From Albugo candida (Eukaryota; Oomycota; Peronosporomycetes; Albuginales): a DNA stretch of 64,000 bases. Shown here in pieces: positions 11,025 through 22,127 of the stretch; within the stretch, counting starts at the first letter, position 1, and every line of letters begins with the position of its first letter. Position numbers and translations under genes: made by a program. The notes under the pieces are model-generated. The model was not told the DNA's origin, ran no database searches, and saw nothing but the letters and a program-made list of their open reading frames with translations. Where the stretch lies: positions 1 to 64,000 of the forward strand of contig JBDOQK010000020.1 of assembly GCA_040437565.1 (NCBI GenBank), written 5' to 3'.

Positions 11025-12931
11025 CTGAGTTGCCCAATCATATCATTATCCACATCGATCTTAGGCTGAACATAGCACTGCAACAAGTATTGAGATTTGA
11101 GCTGCACTTGCGCTCGCATGTGCCAATTGTTACAGGTAGCAATTAGTTTTGACTTCGAAATCCCCCACCGACTTCCTTAGCTTGCGAGTTGATCATGCAG
11201 CTCTGCTAGCTGAACGCGTTTTTCATCGAACTGCTACCTTCAAAGTACCAAAAGTGGGCACTGATCATGGTGTATACGATGGACATTTGTCGAAAGTCTC
11301 TCTATTCCATTTTTATCGTCGGCACAATAGTACGGGCAATCGTAATACAACTTGGTCAGGAGTGAAGTCTGATCCCAAGGAAAGATTATTTCCATTCATA
11401 ATCCTGCAGTGTATATGCGATCGGAAAAGAGACCTTCTTCTGATCCCAGTGCTCACACAAAGGCTGGGAACACATTATGTAATATGGCTGGATCTCTTTC
11501 AAAAACATAATCGAGATCAAAATTGGCAGCATCCGTAATGCTAGTTAGAACTGTAGACTGTCATAATCGGTAGCAAGCAGAATTTCTGCATGTAGCCATG
11601 GATTTTCGTAATCAACTACGTCTGTAGCTTCAGGTCGCTCCCAAGACGACCAATGTGTCAACATGTAATGACATTTGTTGCTTCGAGAGATCATAAACGA
11701 GTCTTGATGATTGAAATTCTAAAACAGCTGGGAATCATATACTACCTTTCCTTGGTTGATGTACCCCATAAAACGGTCTTGCACTTGTGCTCTATTGGTC
11801 CAAGTGAGACCAACCGCGTAATGATATGCTGCGGTAGCTGAGTGTATCAATAATAGAATCATGTTGATCCTCTGGAAAATGTGCAATATGGCTCCTCGGC
11901 CAGATTGGCGAACAGCAACTCCATCACGTAATAGTTAGCTGCAATCAAACCGCACTGATTGCTTCATGAAGTACTGAGGTCGTTATCGCACCACATAACT
12001 CAAGTTGCCGGCAGTAATGCTCCAAGCAATCTATTCTCACATTTTACAAGCTTGTTTATCAACAAGAAGATGTGCTCTACATTGTAGTGATTTCCTTTCT
12101 CGATGTCATGCGACAAAAATATGTTTATCGGCGTATAGTCCAAAAAATGCGCATTTCAACATAAATCTCGCATGGTCAAGCGGAACTCGGTATAAGAGTT
12201 TCTGTCATGCATGCTAAGTACATATCTGAATTGCAACTTTTGATTTGAGAGTAGGGATACGTACGTTACAGTCCACATTTATTACTGTAGTGCTAGTATC
12301 ATATGTCGGAACAGCGAAATTTGGTTTCGGAGCTTCGTATAAAACAGTCTGGCGCAATCAGGTGGTGTAGCAGAAATGATGGTTGACTTCGAATATGAGT
12401 CGTCTCAGTTGCTCAGAAGCCGACATATTGCAACATCCTCACTGTTTCTTGTTCTTTAGCTCGCGCTTCTAGCCTACGCATGGATGGAAGCAACGATTAG
12501 AAGTTACTTAAAGGGAACCATTCATTAATCCTGAATTACTATTGTCCACGGGAATGCATGCACTGCGCATCTGTAGTAAATTAAAGGACTTAACGGATCA
12601 GAGAATTACCAGTGGACCTTCCAAGATGTTCTACTTTGTTTACTCTCGTCTTCACGACGAGAACTGTGCCGTACTTTAGCAAGGATGGTGGCCATGGAAT
12701 CAAAATGTCGATTTTATCTTTTTTTGTTTTCAATAGAATCCGAGTATTAGACAATATGCACCTGAATGATACACATGACTGGGCACGAACTCGTTGAACG
12801 GCATAACGATGATGATAGTTGTTCAGGTACGCGTTGCGTCAACACGAGGCCGGGATAGCGTCGAGTACAATTCAATGCCACCCATAGAAATACCTACTTT
12901 TATCCGATTCCTTTGGTACATCACACATTCC

Positions 12932-13531
12932 TGTGTCTGAACAAGCTCTGAATTCGGTGGGTACCGGATAACTCGCCTACTGTCTCGGATTGCAGTTCGG
13001 TAAGATGTTTTCTCTTGGACAACACCAAGGGAAATTTATAGCGACCAAACATGACATTTGATAGACCCATTAAGTCTAACGTCATAGGCATCGATAATGA
13101 ATTGCTTGTAATCACAAAACTGCGGTGACAGGATTCAACAATGTGTAGTTGCATGAGTCGAATCGAAAGCTCCAAAGCGATNNNNNNNNNNNNNNNNNNN
13201 NNNNNNNNNNNNNNNNNNNNNNNNNNNNNNNNNNNNNNNNNNNNNNNNNNNNNNNNNNNNNNNNNNNNNNNNNNNNNNNNNTGTGTCTGAACAAGCTCTG
13301 AATTCGGTGGGTACCGGATAACTCGCCTACTGTCTCGGATTGCAGTTCGGTAAGATGTTTTCTCTTGGACAACACCAAGGGAAATTTATAGCGACCAAAC
13401 ATGACATTTGATAGACCCATTAAGTCTAACGTCATAGGCATCGATAATGAATTGCTTGTAATCAAAAAACTGCGGTGACAGGATTCAACAATGTGTAGTT
13501 GCATGAGTCGAATCGAAAGCTCCAAAGCGAT
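12932..13531. repeat. 250-bp duplicate flanks around gap 13182-13281
   Basis: Positions 12932-13181 and 13282-13531 match except for about one base (ATCACAAAAC against ATCAAAAAAC). The single difference may be a sequencing error or two alleles at an unmerged contig join. Confidence 0.85.
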
Positions 13532-13690
13532 GAGCAGGTTGTGGTTAGACTCGAATCAGGCATAGCTATGCAACATTTTTGACGAAAGAGACCACGCTAT
13601 GATATGCCACATTCGACTCCGTTTTGACTTTCTTCGAATGGCTATAGCACAGCTATTTATTGTAAACTTATCTACGTGGTGCTGATATCA

Positions 13691-14875
13691 TCATAGACCA
13701 TGACCGACTGTGGAGCTTTCCATGTCGTCAATTATCAGAGTCTCCTCTAACTCCCCTAAGAGCCCCACAGATTCCTCAACGCAAATTTCATCATTCTGTG
13801 AATACCATTGAAAGCAGTAGCCTTGAAAATAATCCTTGAGCGGAAACCAATTGATTCCAATTCCAACTAATGCAGTGAGAAGTCCTGCTGTCTGCTTTTG
13901 GGAAAGGATGTGCCCAAAATATACAACTGAAACCATCACACTGACAACCTTCCGACAGGTTCCAAAAATCGATGTTGTCAGCGCACCAAATCTGCTCAAT
14001 GTGATAAATACAAATACTTGACCAAACGCACCAGAAGCACTAAGCAATAAATAAGTGTTGATGAAAGATTCGAATGATTCATGAACGCGTACGGATTCTC
14101 CAGTCAGAATCACACCTACTGCCGCAAACAAGCACTTCCAAAGATTGACAAAATACATCAAGCGAAATGTGCCTACGTGATACGCTGAGAAAAGGTGGTC
14201 TTCCATCGCTCCCGTGACGCCATCACAGCCCAATGAGATTACCAATGTAATCATTCCAAACAGCAAGTTGTGTGGTTCAGCCTGACTGGAATGTACAGAC
14301 TCAGAGACCTGTTTCCCGCTCACAGGAGCTTTTGTATTTCGTGTGCCGATAAGAAAAAAGGCCACTCCGATGCAAAGAATACAAATAGAAACGTACTTTT
14401 CGGGTTTGTAAGTTTTACCAAAGGACCTTCCGATCAACATGATTGGAATTGCTTTGCAAGATTTTCCGAGAATTCGAGTGATAAAATTCATATATCGAAG
14501 TGCGATGACTGAAGTAACAGTAGAGCCAAACGCAAAAAATCCAAGAACAAATATAAGCAGATGAGGAGTACATGCGTTTGTTTCTCTAGTAAATCGATGA
14601 ATTCCAAAGGCGATTAACGCATTCAATCCACATAAAATAAAGGTTAGTGAGAACTCGCCAATATGTCGATGTGAGGTTACTTTCTCCAATAGGAATCCAT
14701 TTGCAGTAAAAGTGATCAAAATTCCAAGGAAACAACACAAAAAATCGCGCTTTGTATGGTCGCAAGCAATCTTACAATCTCTCCACCAGATCGATTTTCT
14801 ACATCGATTGCTTTCTTGCAAGCTAATCACCAACGCTGAATGTTGATGAGCTTCTTCAACACCCTCTGTGAGCAT
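13691..14875 (-). CDS. Nucleotide-sugar transporter, SLC35B1/UAA family
   Basis: A single-exon 394-aa polytopic membrane protein of the UAA/SLC35B branch of the drug/metabolite transporter superfamily. Members exchange nucleotide sugars (or ATP/ADP for SLC35B1) across the ER or Golgi membrane. About ten hydrophobic segments are visible. The hallmark SCKAIPIMLIG (about residue 140) corresponds to the conserved SCKPIPVM of SLC35B1, and a Gly/Asp-rich CDGVTGAMED (about 225) matches the second half. It ends in a short acidic tail without an obvious KKXX ER-retrieval signal. The substrate cannot be told from sequence. It is divergent from the poly(A)-binding protein gene, sharing a 343-bp intergenic promoter region. 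Confidence 0.88.
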   Translation of the reverse strand: MLTEGVEEAHQHSALVISLQESNRCRKSIWWRDCKIACDHTKRDFLCCFLGILITFTANGFLLEKVTSHRHIGEFSLTFILCGLNALIAFGIHRFTRETNACTPHLLIFVLGFFAFGSTVTSVIALRYMNFITRILGKSCKAIPIMLIGRSFGKTYKPEKYVSICILCIGVAFFLIGTRNTKAPVSGKQVSESVHSSQAEPHNLLFGMITLVISLGCDGVTGAMEDHLFSAYHVGTFRLMYFVNLWKCLFAAVGVILTGESVRVHESFESFINTYLLLSASGAFGQVFVFITLSRFGALTTSIFGTCRKVVSVMVSVVYFGHILSQKQTAGLLTALVGIGINWFPLKDYFQGYCFQWYSQNDEICVEESVGLLGELEETLIIDDMESSTVGHGL

Positions 14876-15160
14876 GTTGAAGTTGTATCACAGAAGGCGT
14901 AGTACTTTTCCGAGCATACCTTTACGCAGAGCGATTGATTGGTTCTCTATCATCCAGTAGTACACTGTATAGTACACAAAATAATGTGTGTATAAAGAAA
15001 TTGGTTGGTGGAGAAGTATGGAGTAGCATATCGTACAAACAATCGGTAATTTTGGCAGTAACCGCTGTATCGAGAAAATCTATGCAACGTTTTTCTTTCA
15101 CTCTCTCTTTTTACTACTGATACTAAAAAAAACGAAAAAAAAAGCGACTATTTTCTTCAG
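14876..15160. promoter_or_regulatory. Divergent promoter region, transporter/PABP
   Basis: This short spacer must carry both promoters. CTTTCACTCTCTCTTTTTAC around 15095-15115 resembles the pyrimidine-rich initiator used by oomycete genes and sits just upstream of the PABP leader. This is a by-eye assignment only. Confidence 0.35.
15125..15143 (+). promoter_or_regulatory. A-rich tract in PABP 5' leader
   Basis: Two oligo(A) runs (A8, CG, A9) lie upstream of the PABP start codon. PABP genes of animals carry an A-rich autoregulatory sequence in the 5' UTR that PABP binds to repress its own translation. The position here fits, but transcription start has not been shown, so whether the tract is in the mRNA is inference. 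Confidence 0.4.
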
Positions 15161-15215
15161 GTATGACTCAAGCGATGAGAACTCAGCCAAATGTGAATTT
15201 TTTATCTTACCTTAG
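15161..15215 (+). other. Putative 5'-UTR intron of PABP
   Basis: GTATGACTCA to TTACCTTAG spans 55 nt and ends three bases before the PABP start codon. Length and ends match the coding introns of this region. Splicing it would remove at least two upstream ATGs (15163, 15175). Supported only by pattern. Confidence 0.45.
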
Positions 15216-15218
15216 AAC

Positions 15219-17154
15219 ATGGCCAACGCAGTGACTTCCCCAACCAACAGCCCCACAACTGCTTCCGCCAGTGGACCTATTCAACCTTTTCAAACAGCAT
15301 CCTTATACGTCGGCGACATCCATCCTGATGTTACAGAGGTACTTGTGAAATTTTATATATTCAAATGTATCATTTCTCTAAATTCTCAATCAGGCTCTGC
15401 TTTTTGAAATATTTAATGCTGTCGGACCGGTAGCTTCGATTCGTGTGTGTCGTGATGCAGTCACACGTCGCTCGCTCGGATATGCGTATGTCAACTTTCA
15501 CAACATCGTCGACGCAGAACGCGCGCTTGACACAATGAATTTTACCTGCATCAAGGGCGTTCCATGTCGGATTATGTGGTCTCAACGCGATCCAACTCTA
15601 CGCAAGTCAGGAGTCGGAAATATCTTTGTCAAAAATTTGGATCCTTCTATCGATAACAAAGCACTTTACGACACATTTTCTTTATTTGGTAATATCCTTT
15701 CATGCAAAGTGGCGAACGATTTCAGCGGACAATCGAAAGGCTACGGGTATGTTCACTATGAAACTGCTGAAGCAGCCACTGAAGCAATTAATAAAATCAA
15801 TGGAATGCTAATCGCTGGGACGGAAGTATTTGTCGGTCACTTTCAAAAACGACAAGAACGACCCGATATAGAAGACTGGACAAACTGTTATGTCAAAAAC
15901 TTACCGACTCAGTGGACCGACGCAGATTTGAGAAAAGAGTTTGAGCCATTTGGACGAGTTAATAGTGCCGTTGTCATGAAAGATCCGAATTCGTCAACTA
16001 ATCGAGGCTTTGGATTTGTCAATTATGACGATGCAGAAGGCGCACATGCAGCCGTCGAAGGATTGAGTGGTAAAACTTTCAAGGGTGTCAACGGTGTTGA
16101 TTTGGAATTGTATGTTGGAAAGGCCCAAAAACGCTCAGAGCGTGAACGTGAGCTTCGCCAAAAGTTTGATCAGCTCAAATTGGAACGCATCAACAAATAT
16201 CAGGGTGTCAACTTGTATGTGAAGAATTTGGATGACCTTCTCCAGGACGAAGAATTACGCGAAGCTTTCACCAATTATGGAACTATCACGTCTGCTCGTG
16301 TCATGCGTGATTCAACTGGGAACTCGCGAGGGTTTGGATTCGTATGCTTCTCAACTTCTGAAGAAGCAGCTACCGCAGTAGCTGAAATGAATGGAAAGTT
16401 GATCGCTGGAAAACCAGTGTATGTTGCCTTCGCTCAGCGCAAAGAAGTTCGACGTGCGCAGTTGGAAGCGCAACATGCTCAACGTGCAACAGGTGTTCTA
16501 GTGAATCGTGGAATGCCGATGGGTCAACCGCCTATGTATGGAGCTCCAATGTTTTACGCCCAACCAAATCAAATGCCAATGCAGGGTCGTCAAGCGTACA
16601 TGTATCCACAACAAATGCTTCCTCGTGGCGTCCATCCACGTGCTCCATTTGGCTTTGGTGGCCGTATGCCTGGTGCTCCAGGCCCTGCAGGTTTTTCAAT
16701 GGCAGGGTACGGAATGCCGATGCAACAACAGCGCCAACCTCGGCGTGGACGGCAAGGTCCAGGTCCCGCAGGTGCACCAAATGGAATGCCAAATCGCCGT
16801 AATTTCAAGTACACAACTGGTGCTCGTAACCATCCAACGCGCGAAGGACTCGGAAATAACATGTCGGGTGGTGTGATGCAACAGGGAGCCTCCACGCAGA
16901 TGGGTGGAGCTCCTGCGTTGGAGCCATTGACTTCTGCTGCGCTTGCGGCCGCCTCACCTGAAGCTCAAAAAAATATGATTGGAGAGCGATTGTATCCGCT
17001 GATTCACCGTCAACAAAATGAATTGGCTGGCAAGATCACTGGAATGCTTTTGGAAATGGACAACAGTGAATTGCTTCATTTACTAGAAAGTCCGGATGCA
17101 TTGGATTCCAAGATACAAGAAGCGATCCAGGTGTTGGAAGCACATCAAGCATAG
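15219..17154 (+). CDS. Cytoplasmic poly(A)-binding protein
   Basis: Exons 15219-15338 and 15394-17154, with a 55-nt intron (15339-15393), encode 626 aa, the usual length for PABPC. The protein binds mRNA poly(A) tails and links them to translation and decay. Four RRMs follow each other: RRM1 about 29-105 (LYVGDIHPDV, RNP1 SLGYAYVNF), RRM2 about 116-193 (IFVKNLD, GYGYVHY), RRM3 about 205-285 (CYVKNLP, GFGFVNY) and RRM4 about 313-390 (LYVKNLDD, GFGFVCF). A Pro/Met/Gly-rich linker leads to a C-terminal MLLE domain with KITGMLLEMD near residue 585, the docking site for PAM2 peptides. A putative 5'-UTR intron and A-rich tract precede the ATG. Intact and confident. Confidence 0.97.
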
Positions 17155-17480
17155 AGCGGCTTGTGGGGGTGGAAGGGAAGAGAGTGTCATTCACTCGCTG
17201 CGTTGTTGTTTTTCATTTAGGAAGACAATAAGTGATATTGAAGTAAAAGTCTGCAATTTGAGGGAGCTATTCCATGTTCACTGTGTACTCTAATATGTCC
17301 GTAATTATTAATAATTGCTTAGNNNNNNNNNNNNNNNNNNNNNNNNNNNNNNNNNNNNNNNNNNNNNNNNNNNNNNNNNNNNNNNNNNNNNNNNNNNNNN
17401 NNNNNNNNNNNNNNNNNNNNNNGTCCGTAATTATTAATAATTGCTTAGACTTTGTAAGAAAGTCTTACTGGTTCACGAAG
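17155..17480. other. PABP 3' region with gap 17323-17422
   Basis: Spacer between the PABP stop and the next gene. The 100-N gap is flanked by a 26-bp identical sequence (17297-17322 and 17423-17448), so little or no real sequence is likely to be missing. Confidence 0.75.
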
Positions 17481-18338
17481 ATGATGCAGCGCATTCGATC
17501 TAGTGGAATATACTTTTTGCGGAGTCAATCGCGTACAATCAGATTCACTACTCCAGAAACAATCAACACTGTTCGGCACAGTTACTCTCGGGACTTTGGT
17601 ATTTTCTCTTCTATACGAGATAAAGTTAGCAATAAATTGGAAGAACGGAATCAAGCAAAGGCAGGTATACATCATCCTTATTTCTCGAGAAAAGTTATAT
17701 TTCGATGTTGAATTTTGGTGATTTATAGAGGATCTGTATCGGAATCAGATCGAAACATTGGCAAAGACACTGCAATTTGATTTGAATGTGTTTTTAGACT
17801 TCTTGAAGGCACAGCAGGAGGAAAGCGGGATGAGCGGATGGAGATCGATGCTTCCGGGAGTCAATGAAATGGTGGAATTAAGCTCTTTCAGCGAAAATGC
17901 TCCAATGTGATACTATCTTACATGTCATAGCAACAAGTGCAACAGTTGAAATCCGCTATTACGATGATCGAAGCGATCGATGTGAGATGTCGCCTTCTTC
18001 GTCCAACTTTGTATTAAGGTTCGATTTTATAGCCAGAGTATCGACAAAATCCAAATCTTTTGAATGGAAAAGTGAAGCGCAAATTGCTCGAGAAAATCAG
18101 CCAAGTGAGTGAGAAGTGAAACCTTCAGCTATTTGATTACTCATAATTTGCATTCAAGTCTGCGGAAGATATGAATAACATGTTGCGATATTATGAACAA
18201 ATCAATGGCTTGCGTCTTTGGCTATTACGACGTACGGAGAGAGGGCTCCCACTTCCAGAGAATCAAGCAGAGACAAGTCGAATGGTGCAATTAGATCCCA
18301 CAGGCTTTCCCATGAAGAAAATCCGGTATGCGTTATAA
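17481..18338 (+). CDS. Ffh/SRP54 M-domain-only protein, probably mitochondrial
   Basis: Five exons (17481-17664, 17729-17871, 17931-17981, 18033-18104, 18159-18338) with introns of 51-64 nt give 630 nt, 209 aa. The N-terminus is rich in Arg and Ser with few acids (MMQRIRSS, SQSRTIRFTT), like a mitochondrial presequence. From about residue 75 it follows the M domain of bacterial Ffh: LAKTLQFDLNVFLDFLKAQ, then SGMSGWRSMLPG (finger-loop region), AITMIEAID, PEYRQNPNLLNGKVKR, and a final helix SAEDMNNMLRYYEQINGL. No NG GTPase domain is present. The Arg-rich, GSG-containing RNA-binding helix of Ffh is replaced by KVKRKLLEKISQS, so SRP RNA binding is doubtful. The acceptor at 17930 is the least certain junction. 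Downstream it converges on glutathione synthetase. Confidence 0.7.
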
Positions 18339-18528
18339 GCCTTCTAAAATAGATTAACTGAGAATTATCGCATGTTAGTGCCCAAGCAAAGAAAATGAGG
18401 TCAAGATAAATGAAAGCTGGATCGGATGTTTGGGGTCTTCGCCATTGACTTGTTTTCAGTAGCTTACTGGTGCAAGCTTTACAGTCGATACAAAGTGCAA
18501 AAGTAGATGACAGGTGAACATGATCCAT

Positions 18529-20348
18529 TCATTCTTCAATTAGTAAAGGACTGCTTAGAACTGAAAAGCCCGATGCGACTCCTCCTTCATTCGTTGAATA
18601 CAATTTTGTGCGCAAGAGATGACCAGCATGACAATTCATTATTGCTTCCCCATTTTCATCGAAAAGACTGGTGATAAACATACCCAGCTCACTCAGCGTG
18701 GGTCCGATTGTGATGCTACAATCCCGTAGAAGTACCTTGTCATTTATACACAACGTGAGATGTTATCATATCATACACACTGTTGCATACATACAGCTGG
18801 GATTTGTCGAGGATAAATTCGATCCATCAAGATGAAAGAAGCTAATTTGTGAGGCTCAAAAGTACACATGGCGTTCACAACATCGTTTCCATACAAATTA
18901 TTTCCTCCACCTTCACGTTGTGGCTTGAGCACGTATGCCGATGGATTTTGTGAGACTTCAAGTCTCAGTCGATCCAAATTTGCTTGGTCATCATGCTCAA
19001 GCCCATACAGACCCGCAAAAGACGCGTGCAAAAGTTCCAGCTCATGCTCGTCAGAGATGAAACGATTTAGCACTTCTCGCTGTGAGAGCACTTGTTGAAC
19101 CTTTTTTGTGCCTGCTAAATGGTATGCAATCGATGGGCATTTTATAGCCAGAGAGCGCTCTATCACTGTACGTGCAGTCCACTCCATATCCGTCGCGTAA
19201 TCGTTAGGAGTGTATCCTGCACGAAAATAAACCACTGCAATTTCTTTTTCCTCCATCAGCAAAGCATTTTTTCTCTGCTCAATATCGACTAATGACGCTC
19301 GAGTGGCAATGTCAGAGAGAGATTTCCGCACAACACGGATTCTGTGTGATTTCCATAACTCATACTCTAGACACCGCTGATCGATAGAGTTGGTTTCATT
19401 TGGCTGTACCACAAACAATACGATAGCGCTAACACAAGCGAATAACAAGGTGTAGCGCTTTGGTTTTCTAATGTTACTTACTCTTCCACTCCGTAAAGCT
19501 GATGAGCCTTTGCCATTGCCTGTGGAATGACACTGAGGGCTTCATTTCTGGGCAATTGTGTTGAGTAATCTGCTTTCTTGTAGCGCTCATCCAGCTCCTT
19601 TATCTCTGATCCATATCGTCCCAGAAGAAAGCTAAGAAATGTACTCATAGCACCCCCTTATCTAAAACGTTTAATGACAAACCGATGCATTTCACACGCT
19701 TTTGTACTCAGAGAGCCAAACGAGCACGCAATTGTATTTAATTCCACTTGCAACAAACGACATGTGTTCTTTGCATTGGCTTTTGGTTCGTGAAGCATAT
19801 AATCGGATCGATGTATGCCAAAATACGTTTTCTGCAATGCAAATGTCTCGATAAAATACTGGGATTATGCTCATTCGAAATTTACAAACTTGTAGAATTC
19901 CCTCGCTATGAACGGATTTTGAGAGTTCCAGAAGCCTCAAGGTGAAAGAATCGTCCTCAACGACGCTAGGAGGGAAAAGAGTGAGTGCTCTGAGCCAGTC
20001 GATTGATACTCAAAACCTTGTGAGCGTATCATGAAGCCAGTTGATATCACGGCTGACTAAATCCACCAGTTTTCCGTATAGAGGAGAGAGAATTATGCCG
20101 TGGTGGAATTCTTGCAGAGGGAATGGAACAGGCAATATAGTCAACGGAATATGTGTAAATAAATGTTCCCTTCCAAATGTCAGTCCGTGCGCTAAAGCAT
20201 ATGAAATTGCTTCCTCTTTTAAATTAACGAGCATCTCGGTAGAAATGTTGAGTACTTTGGATGCTTTCCTGATAGTTTCACCATCGATGGCATCTGCTTC
20301 ATGAGACGTCAGTGGCGATGCGCTTGCACAAGTCAATAAATCGGCCAT
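18529..20348 (-). CDS. Glutathione synthetase
   Basis: Catalyses the ATP-dependent joining of gamma-glutamylcysteine and glycine, the second step of glutathione synthesis. Six exons: 20348-20017, 19965-19890, 19831-19683, 19631-19482, 19428-18795 and 18735-18529. Introns are 51-59 nt; the sum is 1,548 nt, 515 aa, close to family length. Family motifs appear in order across the junctions: AHGL near the start, HRSDYMLHEPKANAKNTCRL, VELNTIACSFGSLSTK, PNETNSIDQR, EIAVVYFRAGYTP, the Gly-rich ATP loop LKPQREGGGNNLYG, SELGMF, and the C-terminal HLLRTKLYSTNEGGVASGF. Intact. It is divergent from the RING gene (531-bp spacer) and convergent with the M-domain gene. Confidence 0.96.
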
Positions 20349-20879
20349 TAATCAGATATCTGATTCTGCGAACGATCTGATTCAAAAAGATCGACAACGT
20401 ATGTTTAAATGCATCAATCGAGAGTGATTGTAGCGTATGAGTAGTGCAATTTAGTCGGCTAGTTGACCAAAATTGCTAACGCGCTTACCAGATCTTTGAG
20501 CCCTTCTCTGATTTGAAGGCAAGAAGAGAGTCCGCACAGAAAGAAAAAGGCAAAAAAAAGTTCATAGATTGTTAAGATTTGTTAAGATCGATTGAGACAA
20601 ATTTGCACGGAAGTCCATGCTCACACAAAATAGTTGATGAGATAATGTAGAAAGCACACGAAATATCGGAATTTTCTGTCCGGTTATTAGATTTTCATAC
20701 ATATCAATAGCGGCAATGATCATCTACTCTGTTTGTGCCTAAATACATGATCAGATATTACGTCATGGTATGCGAAGACGCCATATTTTCATATATTGCA
20801 CACCGGATTGCACAAAAGTAATGTGTACCACGCTAACTGTGTATGAACAGCTAAATATGAATCGACGCCTGTAAAAGCA
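20349..20879. promoter_or_regulatory. Divergent promoter region, glutathione synthetase/RING gene
   Basis: A 531-bp spacer between two divergent start codons, with A+T-rich tracts and no gene. No specific regulatory motif is recognised. Confidence 0.4.
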
Positions 20880-22127
20880 ATGTCGTTCCCTCCATTTTCC
20901 ACACAATTCACTCGAGAATATTACGAGGAATTGACGAAACAAATTCCTTCCGCTCACATCAGTCAACGTAGTGCTTACGAAGAAATAGAAATAGTGGAAG
21001 GGTGCACACTGTATGACATTTATCGTCAGCCTAGAAAACCAGTAACTGATCCCGACGCCACTAAAGTGCTCCATGTCCGCGATCTGAATTCTAATCTAAC
21101 ATGTCCAATATGTCTTGGACTAATTAACCAAACAATGGTCGTGATGGAGTGTTTACATCGATTTTGTGGTGATTGTATACAGAAATGCCTTCGTCTTGCG
21201 ATCAAAGAGTGTCCTTCGTGTCGAATTCACATTCCATCGAAACGAGCACTACGAAGGGATCTAAATTTTGATGCGTTGATCGCCACGATATATCCAGACA
21301 GACAAGAGTTCGAGCAGCAAGAAGCGCAACTAATCGAGGAAGTTAATCGATTAAGAAATTACAATAATGCTTTCACCAATGGAGTCAAGCAAGGTGTTGA
21401 GAGCCAAGCATCAATAAGAAGACAGCGTGGTAAAAAGAACACAAAGAGTACGATACGTCGATCATCGAGTTCTTCTCAATCGCAGGAACTGATAAATATA
21501 GGCAGTGGCTCGAAAGTAGAAGAAAGTGCACAGGAAAGTAAGAGCAGCCAGTCAACTCCACTCAATGAAGATCGCACATCAAGCGCGAAGAAGAGAAAAT
21601 ATCCTGAAATGGATGCCCAAGAAATTAATTTGAAGGTTGTGCTTCATCCAAAAGAAACAGATCTCACAAAAAGAGTGAAAAAAACACTATTTCGCACTTC
21701 TCCACGTTTGAAAATTCGCCATTTGAAACGTTACTTGTTGGGATTGATGGAAGTTTCGAAAAATTCGGCTCTTGCCTCACAAATAAGAATCACTCTACCA
21801 AAAGAGAATGCCGAAATATGCGGATTGCATGCAGGTCCACAGGTCGATGGACTCAATAATCAGAACCCTTCCGATACATCTCAAAGCGATAAGCACTTGC
21901 GATATGATCTATTTATTGAACAACATTTGGCTGACCACGTCATGCTTTCTGAGATATACGCTCAGTACGGAATGGGAATGGATTGGGAAATGAAATTGTG
22001 CTACCATTTTTCTCCAGATGTTATTGTCGGTGCTCAAGATATGCTGCAGACTATCGACGTCACGGTTTCACGTCCCAGTTTAGGCGCTGAAGATGTTTTA
22101 GGCTTTGGCGATAAACAAATATTTTAG
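20880..22127 (+). CDS. RING1-type (Polycomb-like) E3 ubiquitin ligase
   Basis: A single-exon 415-aa protein. A C3HC4 RING finger runs from residue 75 to about 114 (CPICLG, CLHRFCGDCI, CPSCR) and is followed by RALRRDLNFDALIATIYP, a stretch characteristic of RING1/RNF2 of Polycomb repressive complex 1 and plant RING1 proteins. A Ser/Lys-rich linker leads to a C-terminal region (about 245-410) with the look of a RAWUL ubiquitin-like fold (INLKVVLHP, then LKIRHLKRYLLGLM). This predicts a nuclear histone H2A mono-ubiquitin ligase; that role is inferred from the family. Its last 30 nt overlap the 3' end of the gene on the opposite strand. Confidence 0.88.
   Translation: MSFPPFSTQFTREYYEELTKQIPSAHISQRSAYEEIEIVEGCTLYDIYRQPRKPVTDPDATKVLHVRDLNSNLTCPICLGLINQTMVVMECLHRFCGDCIQKCLRLAIKECPSCRIHIPSKRALRRDLNFDALIATIYPDRQEFEQQEAQLIEEVNRLRNYNNAFTNGVKQGVESQASIRRQRGKKNTKSTIRRSSSSSQSQELINIGSGSKVEESAQESKSSQSTPLNEDRTSSAKKRKYPEMDAQEINLKVVLHPKETDLTKRVKKTLFRTSPRLKIRHLKRYLLGLMEVSKNSALASQIRITLPKENAEICGLHAGPQVDGLNNQNPSDTSQSDKHLRYDLFIEQHLADHVMLSEIYAQYGMGMDWEMKLCYHFSPDVIVGAQDMLQTIDVTVSRPSLGAEDVLGFGDKQIF

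Larger units (their letters stand above)
9101..13690. other. Repeat-like region, no gene recognised
   Basis: About 4.6 kb with no supportable gene. Open frames such as 9365-9661, 11149-11538 (plus) and 12921-13175 (minus) are free of stops for 80-130 codons but match no family I know. A possible Cys-rich LINE tail (CPGC near 10660) might belong to the LINE on the left; that is weak. Two gaps with duplicate flanks lie inside it. Confidence 0.4.

Noticed and set aside
12921-13525. Two related minus-strand genes
   Set aside because: They are the same sequence on each side of a gap and carry no recognisable domain.
16532-16895. Minus-strand Pro/Gly-rich frame opposite the PABP linker
   Set aside because: Shadow of the Pro/Met/Gly-rich PABP linker.
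17155-17480. A hidden SRP54 GTPase (NG) domain in the gap upstream of the M-domain gene
   Set aside because: The gap flanks share 26 bp, indicating little missing sequence, and only about 330 bp separate the PABP stop from the start; an NG domain needs about 900 bp. Kept as a stated way to refute the finding.
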